From NCBI GenBank assembly GCA_028287035.1, contig JAQBQL010000066.1, positions 7,496-71,495 on the forward strand: 64,000 nt of DNA, written 5' to 3'. This document shows positions 60,517 through 64,000 of this stretch, piece after piece. The DNA comes from Labilithrix sp. (GTDB lineage Bacteria > Myxococcota > Polyangia > Polyangiales > Polyangiaceae). The notes beneath the pieces were generated by a model, which did not search any database, was not told where the DNA came from, and saw only the letters and a list, made by a program, of their open reading frames with translations. Both the position numbers and the translations under genes were made by a program. Position 1 is the first letter of the stretch; each line of letters starts with the position of its first letter.

Positions 60517-61707
60517 CTAGACGGTCTCGACGATCATCGCGAGGGCCTCGCCGCCACCAAGGCAGATCGAGGCCATGCCGCGCTTCTTGCTCGTCTGCTG
60601 GAGGGCGTGGAGAAGCGTCGTCACGATGCGGGCGCCGCTCGCGCCGATCGGGTGACCGAGGGCCACCGCGCCGCCGCGGACGTTCACCTTGTTCATGTCG
60701 AGCTTCGAGAGCTGACCGCACACCATCGCGACGACGCCGAACGCCTCGTTGATCTCGACGAGGTCGATGTCGTCGACTGCGAGCCGCGTCTTGGCGAGGA
60801 CGTTGTCCATCGCCTTCGCGGGCGCGGTCGTGAACCACTCGGGCGCCTGCGCGTGGCCGGCGTAGCCCAGGATCTTCCCGAGCGGCTTCAGGTTGTGCTT
60901 CTTGACCGAGGCCTCGCTGGCGAGCACGAGGGCCGCCGCGCCGTCGTTGAGCGGGGACGCGTTGGCCGCGGTGATCGTGCCGTCCTTGCCGAAGGCGGGC
61001 TTCAGCGCGGAGAACTTCGCCGGGTCGCTCTTCGAGGGGCCTTCGTCGTTCTTCACGACGAGCGGGTCGCCCTTGCGCTGCGCGACGCTGACCGGCGCGA
61101 TCTCGGCGTCGAAGAGGCCTTCCTTCTGCGCGGCGAGCGCCTTGCGGAAGGTCTCCTTCGCGTACTCGTCCTGCGCCTCGCGCGAGATCTTGAACTCGGC
61201 GGCCGTCTTGTCGCCGCAGGAGCCCATGTGGACGTTGCCGTACGGGTCCCAGAGCCCGTCGTGGATCATGCCGTCGATGAGCGTCGCGTTGCCCATGCGG
61301 TAACCCTGACGGGCCTTGTCCATGTAGTAGGGCACGTTGGACATCGACTCCATGCCGCCCGCGACCACGATCTCGCGGTCACCGAGGGCGATCTGCTGGA
61401 GGCCGAAGATGATCGCCTGCATGCCCGAGCCGCAGACCTTGCCGACCGTCGTGGCCGGGGTGCTGTCGGGGATGCCGGCCGCGCGGAGCGCCTGACGCGC
61501 CGGCGCCTGGCCGATGCCGGCGCTGAGCACGTTGCCCATGAAGAGCTCATCGACCTGCTCCGGACCGACCTTCGCCCGCTCGAGCGCCGCCTTGATGGCG
61601 ATGCTGCCCAGCTGGGGCGCGGAGAGGGACGAGAGCGAGCCGAGATACGCACCGATCGGGGTACGGGCCGCAGAAACGATGAAAACCGGGGGTAGCGCGC
61701 CAGCCAT
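60517..61707 (-). CDS. Acetyl-CoA acetyltransferase (thiolase)
   Basis: 396 aa, standard biosynthetic/degradative thiolase length. The nucleophile Cys is in GKVCGSGMQA (near residue 90), followed by AGGMESMSNVPYY, NASPLNDGAAALVLA, EINEAFG, GHPIGASGAR and the second catalytic Cys in ASICLGGGEA. It condenses two acetyl-CoA to acetoacetyl-CoA or runs in reverse. It could feed polyhydroxyalkanoate synthesis (a PhaR-type regulator is at 27.4 kb) or fatty acid degradation. First gene of the five-gene minus-strand run. Confidence 0.95.
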   Translation of the reverse strand: MAGALPPVFIVSAARTPIGAYLGSLSSLSAPQLGSIAIKAALERAKVGPEQVDELFMGNVLSAGIGQAPARQALRAAGIPDSTPATTVGKVCGSGMQAIIFGLQQIALGDREIVVAGGMESMSNVPYYMDKARQGYRMGNATLIDGMIHDGLWDPYGNVHMGSCGDKTAAEFKISREAQDEYAKETFRKALAAQKEGLFDAEIAPVSVAQRKGDPLVVKNDEGPSKSDPAKFSALKPAFGKDGTITAANASPLNDGAAALVLASEASVKKHNLKPLGKILGYAGHAQAPEWFTTAPAKAMDNVLAKTRLAVDDIDLVEINEAFGVVAMVCGQLSKLDMNKVNVRGGAVALGHPIGASGARIVTTLLHALQQTSKKRGMASICLGGGEALAMIVETV

Positions 61708-61770
61708 GGGTCGGACTCCTTGTGTAGCAGCGGCTTAGCACGGCTTCGCGAACCGCTCTATCCTGGGCCC

Positions 61771-62319
61771 GTGACCCCGGGACCTGCCTCGCGCGCGCAC
61801 ACCCCGGCCTCCGCCGTCACCCGCGCCGCGCGCCTCGCGGCCGTCCTCGTGCTCGCGATGAGCGGGGTCGCCCTGGCGGCGGCGTGCGGGAGCGACGACC
61901 CCGCGGCGGCTCCCGCGCCCGACGGCGGCGCGCCCGACGGGGCCATGCTAGCGACGGCCTGCCCGAGCGCGGCGCCAGCGGCGGGCAGCGAGTGCACGCT
62001 CCCCGAGGGCACCACCTGCGACTTCGGAGCCTGCGGGACGCGCCTCGCCCGCTGCACGCGCGGCGTCTGGTTCTTCGCGGGAAACCCGCCGCCGCGCTCG
62101 ATCTGCCCGGAGGTCGCGCCGAACGCGGCCGTGGCGTGCCCGGCGTGCTGGCAGCCCGAGGTCACCTGTTCCTACGGCAGCCCGGACTGCACGCTCCCCG
62201 ATGCCTCCCAGAGCACGACCCTGGCCTCCTGCCCGGATGGCGAGTGGTTGGTCGAATTCCGGCCCTGTCGGGACGCGGGACCCGATGTTCAGGGTGACGG
62301 CGGGCCGGATGCCGGCTAG
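61771..62319 (+). CDS. Cys-rich lipoprotein of unknown function
   Basis: 182 aa from the GTG at 61771. A long basic n-region, then LAAVLVLAMSGVALAAAC with a lipobox cysteine, an Ala/Asp/Gly linker and about twelve cysteines in the mature part (SECTLPEGTTCDFGACG, ACPACWQPEVTCSYGSPDC). Resembles the other small Cys-rich secreted proteins in this window. No enzyme motif. Confidence 0.75.
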   Translation: MTPGPASRAHTPASAVTRAARLAAVLVLAMSGVALAAACGSDDPAAAPAPDGGAPDGAMLATACPSAAPAAGSECTLPEGTTCDFGACGTRLARCTRGVWFFAGNPPPRSICPEVAPNAAVACPACWQPEVTCSYGSPDCTLPDASQSTTLASCPDGEWLVEFRPCRDAGPDVQGDGGPDAG

Positions 62320-62337
62320 AACGTTCCGCCTCAAGCC

Positions 62338-62685
62338 ATGGCCGACACGAACAAGCTCGCTGACTTCCTCACCACGCACAAGCTCAACTCCGCCCGCCTT
62401 CTGGCGGTCTCGCACAAGCTCGAGACCCTGAAGCGCGAGGACCGCACCATCAAGCTCGGGCAGCGCCAGGGCAAGAAGGCTGCGGCCGCGGGCACCGCCG
62501 TCGAAGGCGACAAGGGCGAGAAGAAGAAGCCGCGCACGGGTCGCCCCGTGACGCCGCGCACCTTCGCCAGCGCCCTCGCCGGCAAGGAGATCAGCGGGCC
62601 CGCGAAGCAGCGCATCCTCCGCGCCGTGAACTACCTGCTCGAGCAGAAGAAGCAGGACAAGGTCGAGCTGAAGACGCTCTTCTGA
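62338..62685 (+). CDS. Small basic protein of unknown function, 115 aa
   Basis: A soluble Lys-rich helical protein: LADFLTTHKLNSARLLAVSHKLETL at the N-terminus, a basic linker (EKKKPRTGRPVTPR), and a C-terminal segment AKQRILRAVNYLLEQKK that looks like a DNA-binding or oligomerisation helix pair. Strong coding character. Function unknown; a nucleoid-associated role is only a guess. Confidence 0.8.
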   Translation: MADTNKLADFLTTHKLNSARLLAVSHKLETLKREDRTIKLGQRQGKKAAAAGTAVEGDKGEKKKPRTGRPVTPRTFASALAGKEISGPAKQRILRAVNYLLEQKKQDKVELKTLF

Positions 62686-62985
62686 GCGTCCGCAGCGCCT
62701 TCTAGCTTCGGCTAGGCTGGTGGGGTGAGCTCAGTATCGCCGACTCGCACGCGCGCGCCGGTTGATGAACTCGTGCGCGTCGAAGAGCACCACCCCGAGC
62801 AGCACCGTGACCGCGACGATCGCCATGGTGCGAAGGTCGCCGGGACCGGCGTGGGCGGCCCACTTTCCGGCGGCGTTTTGTCCGGCGAGCCCGCAAGTGC
62901 GGTGAATGCCGAGGGAGCGGCGCGCATCGCACCTCCCGTGGCCGCTGCTGCCGACGCTCTTCCGTTCCTTGCCGGGCGGCCCCGC

Positions 62986-63594
62986 GTGAGCCTTCCTGCG
63001 CCGAAGGCGGCGGTCGACGACGGGCTCGTGGCCCGCGCCGCCGCCGGCGATCCGGCGGCCTTCCGGGTGCTCTTCACGAAGCACCGGAGCGACGTCGCGC
63101 GGCTCGTCTACCGGATGATCGACCGCCAGAGCGACCTCGAGGACGTCGTCCAGGAGGTCTTCGTGCAGGTCTTCCGGAGCCTGAAGGACTTCCGGGCGCA
63201 GGCGAAGTTCACGACGTGGCTCCATCGCGTGACGGTGAACGTGGTCCTCATGCACCGGCGGTCGGCGCGCAGCCGGCCGGTCCTCACCGAGGAGCTGCCC
63301 GGCGAGATCGTCCCCGATCACGGGCAGACGTTGCCCGACGAGGACGTGGAGCGCCGCGACCGCATGCGCGCGTTCCAGCGGCTGCTCGGCCGGCTCGCCG
63401 ACAAGAAGCGCGTCGTGTTCGTGCTCCACGAGCTCGAAGGAATGAGCCCCGCCGAGATCGCCGAGGTGGTGGGCGCGCCGGTCCTCACGGTGCGAACGCG
63501 CCTCTTCTACGCACGGCGGGAGCTCGAGGCCATGCTAGCCGAGGAGCCGTCGCTCGCCTCGGTGGCCGCGGCGCTGAAGGGTGAGGACGAATGA
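62986..63594 (+). CDS. ECF RNA polymerase sigma factor
   Basis: 202 aa from the GTG at 62986. The frame continues upstream to a GTG at 62725, but those residues are low-complexity and I exclude them. Region 2 is FRVLFTKHRSDVARLVYRM with SDLEDVVQEVFVQVFRSL and FTTWLHRVTVNVVLMHRR; region 4 is KRVVFVLHELEGMSPAEIAEVVG with LTVRTRLFYARREL. The stop overlaps the ATG of the next gene (ATGA), the usual sigma/anti-sigma coupling. Confidence 0.9.
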   Translation: MSLPAPKAAVDDGLVARAAAGDPAAFRVLFTKHRSDVARLVYRMIDRQSDLEDVVQEVFVQVFRSLKDFRAQAKFTTWLHRVTVNVVLMHRRSARSRPVLTEELPGEIVPDHGQTLPDEDVERRDRMRAFQRLLGRLADKKRVVFVLHELEGMSPAEIAEVVGAPVLTVRTRLFYARRELEAMLAEEPSLASVAAALKGEDE

Positions 63595-64000
63595 CGTCCC
63601 ATCACGACCGCCTCGACCGGCTCGTCCGCGAGGCGAAGCAGCACGATGCGGGGCCCGAGCTCTCGCCCGCGGCGTGGCAGGCCATGGAGGACCGCATCCT
63701 GGCGGGCGTCGGTCGGCCCGCCGTTCCTCCGCGCCGGGTCCGCGCCTGGGCGGCGTCGGCCACCGTCGCGGCGCTCGCGGCGGCGGCCGCCGTGCTCCTC
63801 GTCGTGCATTCCGCGGGTCCGCCGGCCGCCCCTCTCCCGGCGCCGACCGCGGGGACCATCAGCCCCGATCCGGAGGCCGGGCTGCTGCGCGAGACGCAGG
63901 GCCCCGGCGAGGTGCGGATCCGCGGGGCGGTCGCCGCGGCTCGGCTGGTCACTGGCGTGGACGAGCGACGTCAAGAACCTGTGGGCCGTCGAGTGGCTGC
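63591..64000 (+). CDS. Putative anti-sigma factor, cut by the window edge
   Basis: At least 136 aa, open to the right edge. Cytoplasmic part 1-48 (HHDRLDRLVREAKQHDAGPEL) lacks an obvious HxxxCxxC zinc motif. A transmembrane helix at about 52-72 (AWAASATVAALAAAAAVLLV) and the start of a periplasmic part (GEVRIRGAVAAARLVTG) follow, perhaps a FecR-like domain. Its ATG overlaps the sigma stop, which supports an anti-sigma role. Confidence 0.75.
   Translation, partial: MTSHHDRLDRLVREAKQHDAGPELSPAAWQAMEDRILAGVGRPAVPPRRVRAWAASATVAALAAAAAVLLVVHSAGPPAAPLPAPTAGTISPDPEAGLLRETQGPGEVRIRGAVAAARLVTGVDERRQEPVGRRVA

Noticed and set aside
57670..61695. A 1341-aa open frame on the plus strand
   Set aside because: It runs antisense to five well-supported minus-strand genes (M50 protease to thiolase). 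Its composition (Arg, His, Glu, Val runs) is the usual shadow of high-GC coding DNA.
62725..62985. N-terminal extension of the second ECF sigma factor
   Set aside because: The 87 residues are low-complexity and not like sigma region 1 or 2; conserved sequence begins just after the GTG at 62986.

Overview
The window looks like chromosome from a high-GC myxobacterium of the Polyangia/Polyangiales type. This is inferred from gene content, not from a marker-gene tree. The clues are a CarD/CdnL-type RNA polymerase regulator, a lysine/alanine-rich histone H1-like protein, two membrane-linked eukaryotic-type Ser/Thr kinases, an FHA protein, proteins with AgmX/PglI-type C-termini, many Asp/Gly-rich lipoproteins, several GTG starts, and dense packing with overlapping stop/start codons.

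Layout. 1-4.2 kb: a CPFC membrane protein and a NosL-like lipoprotein, then (minus strand) cdnL, a short ppx/gppA and an OmpA-type lipoprotein. 4.2-5.5 kb: an H1-like gene with a good sigma70-type promoter and a strong hairpin terminator, followed by a 55-bp-period repeat array. 5.5-8.6 kb: a translationally coupled minus-strand chain (AgmX-type lipoprotein, TrmB-like regulator, 542-aa protein of unknown function). 8.7-17.5 kb: two Ser/Thr kinases, an HNH protein, a CcmE with the CxxxY haem motif, a TPR protein, a flavin-reductase-like protein and PhzF. 17.5-21.8 kb: tandem paralogous Cys-rich surface lipoproteins. 21.9-31.5 kb: FHA protein, glutathione synthetase and gamma-glutamyltransferase starting back to back, an ECF sigma/anti-sigma pair, a PhaR-type regulator, an ABC ATPase, a TlpA-like thioredoxin and Kup. 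31.5-40.1 kb: a NtrY-like histidine kinase, proteins of unknown function, AspRS and a membrane protein.

40.1-42.1 kb is the clear accessory island. It has a cluster of short palindromic repeats, then a DUF222/13E12-like HNH endonuclease gene bounded by about 190-bp inverted repeats. Each of those repeats is itself a long imperfect hairpin. This is the best candidate here for an undescribed mobile or selfish element.

42.1-64 kb returns to housekeeping and envelope genes. They include a glutamine synthetase-like ligase with an Fe-dependent alcohol dehydrogenase (possibly gamma-glutamylated amino-alcohol catabolism), an ArnT/PMT-like membrane protein, a NtrC-type activator coupled to an FGE-fold lipoprotein, an AgmX-type protein, Mpo1-like and Pal-like proteins, purC-purS, a methyltransferase and a large lipoprotein. 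A minus-strand run follows: thiolase, MBL hydrolase, 68-aa protein, FliH/YscL-like protein and site-2 protease. The window ends in a second ECF sigma/anti-sigma pair, cut by the right edge. I found no rRNA, tRNA or CRISPR array.
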